Assembly (NCBI GenBank): GCA_021828295.1
Contig: JAKASF010000007.1
Location: 1 to 38,854, forward strand
Origin: Microcaldota archaeon
Lineage (GTDB): Archaea; Micrarchaeota; Micrarchaeia; Micrarchaeales; CABMGC01
Reading direction: 5' to 3'
Length of the DNA: 38,854 nt
A program made the translations under genes and the position numbers. Shown here one piece after another: positions 24,811 through 34,318 of this stretch (positions are counted from its first letter, which is position 1; every line of letters begins with the position of its first letter). The notes under the pieces were generated by a model. The model saw only the letters and a program-made list of their open reading frames with translations, did not search any database and was not told where the DNA came from.

Positions 24811-26035
24811 GTACCGACGCGTCGTATCCCTCTTCTCTAAGGCTTTCAGCGAAAGCGCTAGCGGTCTTCTGCTCTCCGTGCACGCAGATAACCTTCTCGG
24901 GATCGCTCTTCCTTACATATTCGTAGAGATCTGACTTGCCTGCGTGGGCGGAGAAGTCGTAGAAGGTCCAAGGTGCCTTCACCACCTCCTTCCTGCCGTC
25001 TATCAGAAGGGGCTTGCCGTCCATGAGCTTCCTGCCGTTCGTCCCCTCGACCTGGTATCCTGTGAGGAAGATCTTGGAGTTGGGGCCAAGTTTGGTTATG
25101 TAATTGAGTACCGGACCTCCGTTAAGCATGCCCGCGGTGGTGAGTATTATGCTTGATCCGCTGATTGCGTGGCCGCGGTGCTCCTCGCTGCCCACCCACG
25201 CTATCCTCTTTATCGCATCGTGGAGCAGGTCCACGTTCCTTATGTACTCCGGATATCGCATCGCTATCTGCGTCGCCTTGCGCGCCATGCCGTCGATGAA
25301 AACGCTGTCTGTGAGCCCATGCTTGTGCAGTATCGCGAGTATCTCCTGCGCCCTCCCTACTGCAAAAGTCGGTATGAGAGCCGTGCCGCCGTTGTCCAGC
25401 GTCTGCCTCACGTCTTCTGCGAACTTCTTGGTCAGCTCTTCCCTTTCTGGATGCTCCCTGTTCGCGTACGTCGTTTCTGTAATGAGCACGTCGCTCTTCA
25501 CTATGTCGGCGCTGCCCTGGATCATCTGCGGCTCGAGCTTGAAGTCCCCAGTGTATACCAGCCTTTTCCCCGTCTTCCTGCTCTCTATCTTTGTTATAGA
25601 GCTACCGCTTATGTGACCAGCGTCATAGAGCGTTATCGTGTACTCGCCAAGATCCACCTCCTCCCCGAACTCGTGCGACGAGTACCGCTCGAGCATGCTG
25701 CGCAGGTTGTGCTTGTTGAACTTTGGCGGCTGGTGGTTCTTCTTGCCTACTTTCATCGAGTCCTCGACAAGCAGCTGGCTCAGCTCCTTGGTCGGGTCTG
25801 TGCCGTAGGTTGTCGGCAAATTGTCCTTGTAGAGGAACGGGAAGTTGCCGCTGTGATCTATGTGCGCGTGGCTCAGCACGCACGCATCGACCCCGCCTGT
25901 GGGCAAGGGGTACTCTGTCTTGTGGTTGAGCTTTATGCCGTAGTCCATGATTATGTGCTTGCTGCCCTTGAAGAGTATGGCGGACCGACCAACCTCGCTT
26001 GCGCCGCCTAGAAAATGGAGCTCCAAATAAACCAC
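24776..26035 (-). CDS. MBL-fold beta-CASP ribonuclease (CPSF-like, no KH domain)
   Basis: VLSHAHIDHSGNFPFLY, YTGDFKLEP, LTTAGMLNGGPVLNYI, FSAHAGKSDLYEYV, VICVHGE. Confidence 0.93.
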   Translation of the reverse strand: MVYLELHFLGGASEVGRSAILFKGSKHIIMDYGIKLNHKTEYPLPTGGVDACVLSHAHIDHSGNFPFLYKDNLPTTYGTDPTKELSQLLVEDSMKVGKKNHQPPKFNKHNLRSMLERYSSHEFGEEVDLGEYTITLYDAGHISGSSITKIESRKTGKRLVYTGDFKLEPQMIQGSADIVKSDVLITETTYANREHPEREELTKKFAEDVRQTLDNGGTALIPTFAVGRAQEILAILHKHGLTDSVFIDGMARKATQIAMRYPEYIRNVDLLHDAIKRIAWVGSEEHRGHAISGSSIILTTAGMLNGGPVLNYITKLGPNSKIFLTGYQVEGTNGRKLMDGKPLLIDGRKEVVKAPWTFYDFSAHAGKSDLYEYVRKSDPEKVICVHGEQKTASAFAESLREEGYDASVPKQGDTVQIDL

Positions 26036-26458
26036 TTATTTCTTTTGCGTTCTCAAAAAGTCAACGATGTTCCTTCTCACATAAGCTGAGATTGGCATCC
26101 TTAGCGCTTTGCTAGGTGTTACCCATATGAAACTTTTGCTTTCCTCGTTCAGTCTTACAATACTAGATTTAGCTCTGCAAGAATATTGGAAGGCTAGGAA
26201 GTGCGCCTTTCTTTTGTAATCTGACGGAAATAGCGACTCCCTGAAGTTCAAGAAGCGGACGTTTGTGACGGTCAGACCGGTCTCTTCCTTTACTTCCCTC
26301 TTAACGGCGTTGATGAGCTTTTCACCGTATTCTACGTGCCCTCCAGGAATCCTATACTCGTTGTCTTTCCATTTGTGAGATTTTATTAGCAGTACTTCTC
26401 CTTTTTTATTAGTAATGAGCGTTCCCACTATTGCTTCTGGGTAATTCGGAATTTTCAT
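26036..26458 (-). CDS. Nudix hydrolase (ORF-track start at 26584 likely too long; MKIPNYPEAIVG start used)
   Basis: Nudix box GGHVEYGEKLINAVKREVKEETGLT. Confidence 0.88.
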   Translation of the reverse strand: MKIPNYPEAIVGTLITNKKGEVLLIKSHKWKDNEYRIPGGHVEYGEKLINAVKREVKEETGLTVTNVRFLNFRESLFPSDYKRKAHFLAFQYSCRAKSSIVRLNEESKSFIWVTPSKALRMPISAYVRRNIVDFLRTQKK

Positions 26459-26516
26459 AGCACTTCTCCAACAACTTATAAATTCACAAACAGATTGATA
26501 ATACGGTGGCTTTGAA
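26459..26516. promoter_or_regulatory. Putative divergent promoter region
   Basis: 58-bp AT-rich gap between divergently oriented genes containing acttataaattc, TATA-like on both strands. Confidence 0.4.
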
Positions 26517-27299
26517 GTGAGAGAAACCGCAATTACTTTTAGAAACAGGAATGATAGTTTTAAGGGTAGGCTTGTTTCCCCCACAAAGCGGACTGAATGT
26601 GTGGTAATAGTGGCTCCTGGATTTGCGGTTGACGTTAACTATCTGCATGGCGAGGGAAAACTGCTGAACGATTTGTCAAAAATGCTTGCGGAGCGTGGAA
26701 TCGCCACACTGCTTTTTAACTATCGTTTTGTTACTCCTGACTTAAAGAAATTCAGAAAGGCGTCTATGAGCAGCGAGATAAGCGACCTTAAAGTAACCAT
26801 CAAAGAGATGCGAAAGCGGTTCAGAAACGTGGGTTTGCTGGGAGCAAGTGTAGGCGGTTTAGTTGCTGCTTCGGCTTACAGCCACGACATTGACTGCATG
26901 GCGTTTTGGTATGTGCCTACGGCAACAAAAATGAGCACTCCTTCGCGCAGAGACAGATACAAGAAGCATAGAGAAGGATACAGGGGGTACACACGGCTGA
27001 AAAACATCAATTACATTATAGGCAGACAGTTTGCATACGAAAGAAACACGTTTAGGGCTTCTCCAGTATTCCGCCGATTAGATTGCCCAGTTCTTGTTGT
27101 GCAGGGAGACGCTGACAAACGCGCATCTCTGAGAGATGCCAACAAGATACTTGGTTTTGTAAAAGGGGAGAAGCTTCTGCACGTCATTCATGGTGGAGAT
27201 CATGGATTCAAGACGCAGGACGGCAAGTCAATTGTCAAGAGCCATGCTAAACAAGCACTCAGAGCCACTGCTAGATGGTTCGAAACCAGCTTCGGCTAA
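26517..27299 (+). CDS. Alpha/beta-hydrolase (serine esterase/peptidase-like)
   Basis: VIVAPGFAVD, nucleophile elbow GLLGASVGGLVAASAY, LVVQGDADKRA, HVIHGGDHGFK; GTG start. Confidence 0.87.
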   Translation: MRETAITFRNRNDSFKGRLVSPTKRTECVVIVAPGFAVDVNYLHGEGKLLNDLSKMLAERGIATLLFNYRFVTPDLKKFRKASMSSEISDLKVTIKEMRKRFRNVGLLGASVGGLVAASAYSHDIDCMAFWYVPTATKMSTPSRRDRYKKHREGYRGYTRLKNINYIIGRQFAYERNTFRASPVFRRLDCPVLVVQGDADKRASLRDANKILGFVKGEKLLHVIHGGDHGFKTQDGKSIVKSHAKQALRATARWFETSFG

Positions 27300-27356
27300 T
27301 CGAACTGATGCAAGTGTTATAATCCTTGACGTGCTAAGGCTAAATGGCATGGGAGC

Positions 27357-28073
27357 ATGGCGTCTAATCCTGAAAATCTAAATTTCCTTGATCTGGCGTG
27401 CCTCTTCAAGATAGAGAAGGACACGACGCTCGAGCGCTTCGGGAGCGTGATAAACGCCAGCGTCTTCGACGCCGCTAACATAACCGGATCGCTCAAGCAG
27501 AAGGGGCTCATAGACTTCACCGCGTACTACCCGGGTCCTAACAGCATAGTGATAACAGAGGCGGGGACGAAGCTAAAGGCCGACGCCGATGCGAAGAGCG
27601 CGGAGAGCCTCGACAACCTCGACGAGGAGATACTGAGGCAGATGTCAGGCGGGAAGAGGTACCCGACGGAGTTGCAGAGCACGCTGAACGTGCGTTCAAA
27701 GGATCTCGCATTCCGAATATACAAGCTGTTCAAGCAGAACTTCCTGAGCTACGAGCTGAAGAACGGCAATGTGGAGCTTATGCTTACAGAGCAGGGCTTC
27801 CTCAAGGCGAAGCCGGTCATACAGGCGGTCCAGGTTCCGAAGCCCCAGCCAAAACAGCAGATGCAGGCTATGGGCCACCAAGCCGCACCGCAGCAGGCGC
27901 AGACCGCCGCACAACAGCCTGGCAACAACACACAGGATGCGGAACAGATGGTCAAGGAGATAAAGCTCCATGGGAAACCACGCAGGGGGCTTTGGATTGG
28001 GATCGTGGTCGTGATAGTCGTAGCGGCTGCGGCTTACTACTTATACGCTGCGGGGATGCTCCCCGCAATATAG
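27357..28073 (+). CDS. Putative winged-helix protein with Q-rich linker and C-terminal TM anchor
   Basis: Winged-helix-like N-terminal halves, linker PQPKQQMQAMGHQAAPQQAQTAAQQPGNN, TM WIGIVVVIVVAAAAYYLYAAGML (27987-28061). Confidence 0.8.
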   Translation: MASNPENLNFLDLACLFKIEKDTTLERFGSVINASVFDAANITGSLKQKGLIDFTAYYPGPNSIVITEAGTKLKADADAKSAESLDNLDEEILRQMSGGKRYPTELQSTLNVRSKDLAFRIYKLFKQNFLSYELKNGNVELMLTEQGFLKAKPVIQAVQVPKPQPKQQMQAMGHQAAPQQAQTAAQQPGNNTQDAEQMVKEIKLHGKPRRGLWIGIVVVIVVAAAAYYLYAAGMLPAI

Positions 28074-28080
28074 TGAATAA

Positions 28081-28698
28081 ATGGCTCTGCTAGACTACAT
28101 GCAGGCTAAAAAACTGCTGGACAGGTACGGGATAAGAAGCGCGGATAGTGCTTATGTCAGCAGTGCCGATGCTGCTGCGAAGTTCGCTAAAGGCAGAAAG
28201 ATAGCGCTGAAGCTCGTCTCTGACAAGGCGCTGCACAAGAGCAAGGCGGGTCTTGTGAAGCTTGACCTGGAGAACGACGCCGCAGTAACCAAGGCGTATG
28301 ACGAGCTGGTTGGGCTCGGGAAGAAGCTGAAGCCGTACAAGATACTCGCTCAGAACATGGCAGGAGCCGGAGTTGAGATAATAATAGGCGGGAACACTGA
28401 CAAGCAGTTCGGCAAGGTGCTGCTCGTTGGCCTCGGGGGCATCTACGTGGAGACGTTCAAGGACGTGCAGATGAGGCTGTGCCCGATAACCAAGATGGAT
28501 GCGAAGGAGATGCTCGATGGCCTAGAGTCAAGGAAGGTGGTGACCTACGATGGCAGATCCGAGAACGAGGTGGCTGACCTGCTTATGAAGGTCTCGAAGC
28601 TGCTTACCGAGAACGCGAAGATAGCGGAGCTGGACCTCAATCCGGTCATAGTGCGTCCGGGCTCGTACGATGTTGTCGACATAAGGATTTTGGAGTGA
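28081..28698 (+). CDS. acdB: ADP-forming acetyl/acyl-CoA synthetase, beta (ATP-grasp) subunit
   Basis: KIALKLVSDKALHKSKAGLVKLDL; GAGVEIIIGGNTDKQFGKVLLVGLGGIYVETFKDVQMRLCPI. Confidence 0.92.
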   Translation: MALLDYMQAKKLLDRYGIRSADSAYVSSADAAAKFAKGRKIALKLVSDKALHKSKAGLVKLDLENDAAVTKAYDELVGLGKKLKPYKILAQNMAGAGVEIIIGGNTDKQFGKVLLVGLGGIYVETFKDVQMRLCPITKMDAKEMLDGLESRKVVTYDGRSENEVADLLMKVSKLLTENAKIAELDLNPVIVRPGSYDVVDIRILE

Positions 28699-28702
28699 AA
28701 CG

Positions 28703-30085
28703 ATGGCTAGAGCTGACCTTACACCGATGATGAAGCCGAGGAGCGTGGCGATAATCGGAGCGTCGCGAGACCCGGCGAAGGTAGGGAATGTGATACTCCA
28801 GAACTACATAGGCGCAGGCTACGAAGGCAAGCTCTACCCTGTTAACCCGAATGCAGATGAGATACTGGGGCGCAAGGCCTACAAGACAGTACTAGAGATC
28901 AAGGATACGATAGACCTGGCAGTGATTGCCATACCCGCGCCGCTGGTGCCCAAGGTGCTGGAGCAGTGCGGGAAGGCGAAGGTGAGATCGGCTGTAGTGG
29001 TCAGTGGAGGCTTCGCGGAGGTGGGGGAGACGGAGCTGCAGGAGAAGATAACAGAGATAGCGAAGAAGTACAAGATAGCGATGATAGGCCCGAACTGCCT
29101 CGGAGTCATGGACACGCGCTCGAAGGTCGATACGCTCTTCCTGCCGATGAAGAAGATAAGCAGGCCGAAGGTTGGCTACGTTAGTTTCGTTTCTCAGAGC
29201 GGCGCGGTCGGCAGCACGGTTCTTGACGTCATAGCTGGCGAGGGCTTTGGTCTCTCGAAGTTCGTCTCGTACGGCAACGCGGCCTATCTTGACGAGACAG
29301 ACATACTCGAATATTTGATGAACGACGAGGAGACGAAGGTGATTGTCGTCTACCTCGAGGGAATAAAGCGCGGCAAGGAGTTCGTGGAGCTTGCAAGGAA
29401 GATAACAAAGGTGAAGCCCGTGGTTGTGCTGAAGGCCGGCAGAACCGAGGCAGGCACAGCAGCGGCGCACTCGCACACGGCTGCGCTTGCGGGAAACTAT
29501 GCGGTGCAGGAGGCGATATTCAAACAGTTTGGGTTCACTGTGGCCAGCGACCTCAGCGAACTCATCTACTATGCGAAGATATTCGCGTCGGAGGTTAAAC
29601 CGAAAGGGAACAGGGTCGCGGTCATAACGAATGGCGGCGGGGCCGGGGTGGTCGCAGCAGACGAGATTGCATCGTCGCGCTACCTGAAGATGGCAGAGCT
29701 GTCTGCAGGCACCAAAAAGTCACTGCGGAAGGTCATGCCCGCGCTCGTCAACATGACCGATCCTCTCGACCTGGCGGGCGACGCCGACTCGAGAAGATAC
29801 GGAGACGCGTTGAACGCTCTGGGCGCAGACCCGAACATCGACATGCTCATGGTCATAGTCCTTTACCAGACCCCCGGAGCCGATCCCGCGGTAACGCACG
29901 AGATAGTGCAGAAGAAGATTACGCTGAACAAGCCGCTCCTGGTGGTAAGCGTGGGCACCGAGTACACGCACAAGCAGACCAGGCTGCTCGAGGACAAGAA
30001 CGTGCCCGTATACGATTCGCCGATCTCAGCCGTAGACGCCCTGGAGGCGCTTTTTGAGTATGCCGAGTACAAGTCAAGGCACTGA
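28703..30085 (+). CDS. acdA: ADP-forming acetyl/acyl-CoA synthetase, alpha (CoA-binding) subunit
   Basis: SVAIIGASRDPAKVGNVILQNYIGAGYEGKLYPVNPNADEILG; IGPNCLGVMD; AAHSHTAALAG. Confidence 0.94.
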   Translation: MARADLTPMMKPRSVAIIGASRDPAKVGNVILQNYIGAGYEGKLYPVNPNADEILGRKAYKTVLEIKDTIDLAVIAIPAPLVPKVLEQCGKAKVRSAVVVSGGFAEVGETELQEKITEIAKKYKIAMIGPNCLGVMDTRSKVDTLFLPMKKISRPKVGYVSFVSQSGAVGSTVLDVIAGEGFGLSKFVSYGNAAYLDETDILEYLMNDEETKVIVVYLEGIKRGKEFVELARKITKVKPVVVLKAGRTEAGTAAAHSHTAALAGNYAVQEAIFKQFGFTVASDLSELIYYAKIFASEVKPKGNRVAVITNGGGAGVVAADEIASSRYLKMAELSAGTKKSLRKVMPALVNMTDPLDLAGDADSRRYGDALNALGADPNIDMLMVIVLYQTPGADPAVTHEIVQKKITLNKPLLVVSVGTEYTHKQTRLLEDKNVPVYDSPISAVDALEALFEYAEYKSRH

Positions 30086-30146
30086 ATTTCAAGCCAACGT
30101 ATTTATAGCAAGGAAGGCCACTCTGATTGTTTTAGTCCGGGATTAG

Positions 30147-30881
30147 ATGCAGAGCCACCTGAAAAGAGCTGATATCAAGATCTACGTAGGGGCGTCAATG
30201 TTTGCAGTAGGAGAGACGTGGAGGAACGCCACCCTCACCGCCGAGCTTGAGAAGCGGGGCTATCTACAAGTATACAACCCGCAGAGGGATGGGTTCGAGT
30301 TCACGGGGCTGATACGCGAACTTTCCACTATACAGAGAAGCGAAGAGGCCGAGCGCACGTCTAAAGCGGTCATCTACCTGCTCGACATGAAGAAGAAGAC
30401 AGAGTCTGACGTGATGATTGCAAATGTTGACGAGCCCGTCGACCCTGGAGTAATCGTTGAGGCCACAAAGGCGAAGCAGGAGGGCAAGATGGTGATACTA
30501 TACAGAACAGATGTGAGGACGCCGTTCGGAAGCTACTCGAGCGATTTCGGAGGGCTGCATGATTTTGTAGGTTTTCAGGGAGAGGTCTTTATACAGCACG
30601 CAATGCAGAGCGGGAGCGTGGCCGAAGGCCAGAAGGAGTTCGAGGTGCTTGTAGACAAGATGGATACCGAGATGCTTGGCGCCGTCCTTGCACCCAGGCA
30701 CTATGTAAGGAAGTACGCACGGTCTGTGCCGCAGACAGCGAAAGAGCTTGCGCTCGCTGGGATCTTATTTGGCGGCCTGGACACAAGACGCCTGAATACG
30801 CAGCTGAGAGAGGTTGTTAGGAGGTGCGAAGCCAATAAAGAAAGTCTTGACGCGCTCAGGCCAAAAATCGTCAAGTGGTAG
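30147..30881 (+). CDS. Nucleoside 2-deoxyribosyltransferase-like protein
   Basis: IKIYVGASMFAVGETWRNATLTAELEKRGYLQVYNPQRDG; DVMIANVDEPVDPGVIVEATKAKQEGKMVILYRTDVRT. Confidence 0.75.
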   Translation: MQSHLKRADIKIYVGASMFAVGETWRNATLTAELEKRGYLQVYNPQRDGFEFTGLIRELSTIQRSEEAERTSKAVIYLLDMKKKTESDVMIANVDEPVDPGVIVEATKAKQEGKMVILYRTDVRTPFGSYSSDFGGLHDFVGFQGEVFIQHAMQSGSVAEGQKEFEVLVDKMDTEMLGAVLAPRHYVRKYARSVPQTAKELALAGILFGGLDTRRLNTQLREVVRRCEANKESLDALRPKIVKW

Positions 30882-32084
30882 CTAACTGGAGAAAAGCTGC
30901 TCCAGCGCCTTCTTCAGCACCTTGTCCTTGCTTGCGTCCTCGCTGAGAAGCTCGAATAGTTCCGATGGGCTTATGTCAAGGGAGTACTTGCTCGCCTTGA
31001 GTTTCTCCACAAAAATACCTAACCCGTAATCCTTGACTGACATGTTCTCCAACGAACCTTTCCTGAGCGCCTCGACATCGGTGTTTGTCTCTATGGACTC
31101 CATGCCTGGTTTGACTATCTCGACCAAAGCATTGCCCTGGTATTCTTTCGCTATTCCTTGGAAGTCTACGTCTATGCTCCTGACCCCTTTCTTCAGCGAA
31201 CCGTCAACCTCGACCCTGACGATTGGCACGTCGCCCTTTGAGCCTACCGCCGCATCTATCGCCCTCCTTATCTCAGCGCCCAGCTCGTCTGCGCTTTTGC
31301 CGTCGGCATGCAGCTTCGCTACAACGAAGCGCCTGGATGTTATCTTGTGGAACTCGTACATGCCGGTGCTTGTGTCGAACACAAAGAAGCCCTTGCCCTC
31401 CTGCTCACCGTCCTTGAGCTGCGTAAGCACGGTGCTGCCGGGTATGAGGAAGTTCTTGCCGTGCACCTTCTTCTCGACCCTGTTGTGTATGTGCCCGTTT
31501 ACGTAGAGATCGAACCCCACTGGCAGCTGATCCAGATGTATGAAGTCGTCGCTGAACGGCAGGAGTTCGTAAGCTGATTGGTGGAACATGAAGATACTGA
31601 AATGGCCTGGCATGGGTTTGGGGTTAAGGCCGGTTATGGTGTCGAGGAAGCGCTCCTCGGCCACGCCGCCTATGCCAAACACCATCGCCTTTTCGCTTCC
31701 CTTCTCGATTACAGCATAGCCGTCGCTTACGTCAACAAGCAGTCCAGCAAGGCCGAGCAGGTTGACGGGGTTTTCGGCCCCCTGGGCGCGACGTTCGTGC
31801 GTTCCGGGTATGGCAATTACCGGCACGCTTGTGTACGCCCTGTTGGCCGCCTTCACCTCGATGACCCTGGCCTTCCAGTCTTTCTTCGAAAGGTTGCGGA
31901 ACAGGTTTATAGCTTCTGCGAGAACGTCCGGCTTTGGGACGCGCATGTCGAATACGTCGCCAGGTATGATTATTGCGTCCGCCACTTTTGAGGCTGCTTC
32001 CAGGGCCTCCTCTGCCTGCTTGAACGCGTCTTCCCTGAACCTGTCGTAGCCAAGGTGGAAATCTGAAGCTATTGCTATCTTCAC
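30882..32084 (-). CDS. mre11: Mre11/SbcD-type DNA repair nuclease
   Basis: MKIAIASDFHLGYDRF; DAIIIPGDVFDMRVP; VIAIPGTHERR; DLYVNGHIHNR; metallophosphoesterase motifs. Confidence 0.92.
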   Translation of the reverse strand: MKIAIASDFHLGYDRFREDAFKQAEEALEAASKVADAIIIPGDVFDMRVPKPDVLAEAINLFRNLSKKDWKARVIEVKAANRAYTSVPVIAIPGTHERRAQGAENPVNLLGLAGLLVDVSDGYAVIEKGSEKAMVFGIGGVAEERFLDTITGLNPKPMPGHFSIFMFHQSAYELLPFSDDFIHLDQLPVGFDLYVNGHIHNRVEKKVHGKNFLIPGSTVLTQLKDGEQEGKGFFVFDTSTGMYEFHKITSRRFVVAKLHADGKSADELGAEIRRAIDAAVGSKGDVPIVRVEVDGSLKKGVRSIDVDFQGIAKEYQGNALVEIVKPGMESIETNTDVEALRKGSLENMSVKDYGLGIFVEKLKASKYSLDISPSELFELLSEDASKDKVLKKALEQLFSS

Positions 32085-32153
32085 GCAATCTATCTGATTT
32101 CGCTGGGAAAGTATTTTAATTGGGTTTCAACGAACTGGGTGCAGATAGAGCCG

Positions 32154-33146
32154 CTATTCTCCAGCAAGAAGTTTCTCTTTGATTCTTTTCACTGCCTCCC
32201 CTCCCGCGAGCTGCGCTGCCTCTCTCCTTATTCCGTAAGCGCCTGCGGCGCACGCGTGGCCGCCGCCGGTCCCGCCTATCAGTCTTCCTATGTCCTCCAT
32301 TATGACCCCGAGGTGCATCGAGAGCTTCTTGTCAAGCGGAGGCCTGAGCCTGGCAGAGATGGAAGCTTCGGTGTTGCTGGTGACCCAAAAGACAGAAGCG
32401 TCGGCCTCGAGCTTCAGCGCGGCGTCGGCGACGACGTTGGCATGCTCTGTTGCCCTTCCGTACACAAGCAGGTACTTGCCGACAGCCTCCACGCTGGCTG
32501 AGGATACGTCCTTTATGACCTGGTACCTGTTGCCCACGGGTATGTTCTCATGGAAGTACTCTGAGAAGAAGGAGAAGTCTACCTTTGCGATCTCCAGCAG
32601 ATCGGCGACCTGCCTGAACGTGAGCGGCGACGCGTTCTGCATCTCTGCCGAATCGGCAATTATGCCGTTAAGAAGCAGCGATGCCGTTGTTTTGTCGATA
32701 TCTGCGCCAACGCGCTTCATTGCCTCGTACACTATGCTGGCCGTGGAGTTGTAGGTCTCGTCGTTGAACGCAATTGCATCCATGTTCGTTTCTCTGTGGG
32801 GCGCGTGGTGGTCGATGAAGATAAGTTTTGCCAGAGAGGGAACGAGCCGCTCCCCCAGTCGGCCTAGCGCGAACGTGTTGTTGGCATCAAGAACGATGAC
32901 CAGATCGACAACCTCTGGAAAATTGGCAGTAACCCTGTCTGAAATGCCGAGATAGGAGAGCATGCGCCTGGCGTTGTTGGTTATGAAGTCGGGGGTGACG
33001 ACGCTTGCGTTCGGGAAATAGCTAGACAGCGCAACCGCGGAGCCTACCGCGTCCCTGTCTCCGATCGTGTGAAACGTAAGCACTACGCGTTTGTCCCTAT
33101 GCTTCCCAAGTTCGCTGCAAAGCTCATCGAATCCGATGGCGCGCAT
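32154..33146 (-). CDS. DHH-family phosphoesterase
   Basis: TFHTIGDRDAVGSAVALSSYF; LVIVLDANN; LIFIDHHAPH; GGTGGGHACAAGAYG. Confidence 0.92.
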   Translation of the reverse strand: MRAIGFDELCSELGKHRDKRVVLTFHTIGDRDAVGSAVALSSYFPNASVVTPDFITNNARRMLSYLGISDRVTANFPEVVDLVIVLDANNTFALGRLGERLVPSLAKLIFIDHHAPHRETNMDAIAFNDETYNSTASIVYEAMKRVGADIDKTTASLLLNGIIADSAEMQNASPLTFRQVADLLEIAKVDFSFFSEYFHENIPVGNRYQVIKDVSSASVEAVGKYLLVYGRATEHANVVADAALKLEADASVFWVTSNTEASISARLRPPLDKKLSMHLGVIMEDIGRLIGGTGGGHACAAGAYGIRREAAQLAGGEAVKRIKEKLLAGE

Positions 33147-33150
33147 GGTA

Positions 33151-33510
33151 TCAGCTCGGCCCTTGGCTCTGCTTGTACAACTGCGTCAGCTTCTCCCCGA
33201 GCTGCTTCTCCTTGGCGCGCAGGTCGTTCAGCTGCTTGGTGAGAGACCCGATGCGCACGTCGGCAAGCTCTGACTTGTCTTTTATGTCAGCTAGCGCCTT
33301 GTCCTTCGTGGTCTCGACTATCACCCCGCCCATGGTTATGTACACCTTGCCCGAAGATCCGCTTACCTCGTCCTTCGCCTTTGCCAGCTCCGCCTTCTGA
33401 ACCTGGAGCTGGTCGAACTGCAGCGTTGCAGAGCGGAGCTGCTCCTGCACTGTCTGGTAGTCCCTCACCGCCTTCTCTGCGTCGTTCTCCTGTGGTGTTG
33501 CCTGTTGTGC
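33151..33510 (-). CDS. pfdB: Prefoldin beta subunit
   Basis: Coiled-coil/beta-hairpin pattern with VRDYQTVQEQLRSATLQFDQLQVQKAEL...GKVYITMGGVIVETTKDKALADIKD; MAQQATPQ start preferred over track start 33552. Confidence 0.9.
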   Translation of the reverse strand, partial: AQQATPQENDAEKAVRDYQTVQEQLRSATLQFDQLQVQKAELAKAKDEVSGSSGKVYITMGGVIVETTKDKALADIKDKSELADVRIGSLTKQLNDLRAKEKQLGEKLTQLYKQSQGPS

Positions 33511-33520
33511 CATACAATCA

Positions 33521-33745
33521 CTATTTCCCTGGGTCCTCCAGCTCCTCAACATGCACGTCTTTGGAGTCGACGCCCTCGAAAAGGTTCTTGAGTAGGTTAT
33601 CTATCCCAAATTTCATAAGCTTTGCCTGATACTTGGAGAGGAAGACCTTCCTGCCCGCCTCGTCTTTTATTATCACCGCACCGCCGTCATCTACGGTAAC
33701 GAAGAGCGCCTGCTTGCTGTCGTGCACTTTGTAGTACTTGGCCAT
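33521..33745 (-). CDS. Hypothetical small protein, 74 aa
   Basis: Intact ORF immediately upstream of pfdB, same strand. Confidence 0.7.
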   Translation of the reverse strand: MAKYYKVHDSKQALFVTVDDGGAVIIKDEAGRKVFLSKYQAKLMKFGIDNLLKNLFEGVDSKDVHVEELEDPGK

Positions 33746-33835
33746 ATGGTAACGTCCAGCGCTGCAGATGCTGCATATAAACCTATTCTGATTACAAATA
33801 TAAGCATTCAGCTGACAATATTTTGGTTTGACACG

Positions 33836-34318
33836 ATGCCAGAGCTAAGCGAATCGGAGCTGATAGACAAGGAGGTCACTCTAAGGAACATGCGCCTTAC
33901 GAAGGAGGTGCTGGAGACGCGCAGATCCATCGCGCGATGGTTGGCCCTCTCGCTCGGGGTCATAAATCCCGGCGAGTCAAGGCTAAGCTCCGTCGCGGTG
34001 CTAGATGCGCTGGTGAACTTCCAGTTCGTAAAGAAGAACGACCCTAGCGTGGCCGACCTGCAGGAGTACATAACCAAGAACTGGGAACCCATGAACGAGA
34101 AGACACTTCGCTACCACCTGCTAAGGATGAAGAAGATGGGGATAGTGGAGAACTCGCAGGGCAGGTTCTACCTGAAGCCGCCGGCGATGGGCGACAAGTA
34201 CGATGCGCTTACGTGGGCAGCGGGGCTCTACGAGACAGACTACAAGGAGATAGCGGGCAAGATAGGCGAAGCGATACGCGAGCTCAGGAGCAAGAGCAGC
34301 ATGGATGTGGTGCAATGA
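33836..34318 (+). CDS. Putative winged-helix protein
   Basis: MPELSESELIDKEVTLRNMRLTK...; MNEKTLRYHLLRMKKMGIVENSQGRFYLKPP is a wHTH recognition/wing pattern; ATGA overlap with next gene. Confidence 0.75.
   Translation: MPELSESELIDKEVTLRNMRLTKEVLETRRSIARWLALSLGVINPGESRLSSVAVLDALVNFQFVKKNDPSVADLQEYITKNWEPMNEKTLRYHLLRMKKMGIVENSQGRFYLKPPAMGDKYDALTWAAGLYETDYKEIAGKIGEAIRELRSKSSMDVVQ

Noticed and set aside
25169-26011. 280-aa plus-strand ORF antisense to the beta-CASP gene
   Set aside because: Antisense shadow frame (R/L/Y/V biased); the opposite strand carries convincing MBL/beta-CASP motifs.
28892-29476. 194-aa minus-strand ORF antisense to acdA
   Set aside because: Shadow frame of a confidently assigned gene.
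30882-32084. Mre11 without adjacent Rad50/HerA/NurA as a novel system
   Set aside because: Split locations of these genes are known in archaea and partners could lie outside the window; insufficient evidence.
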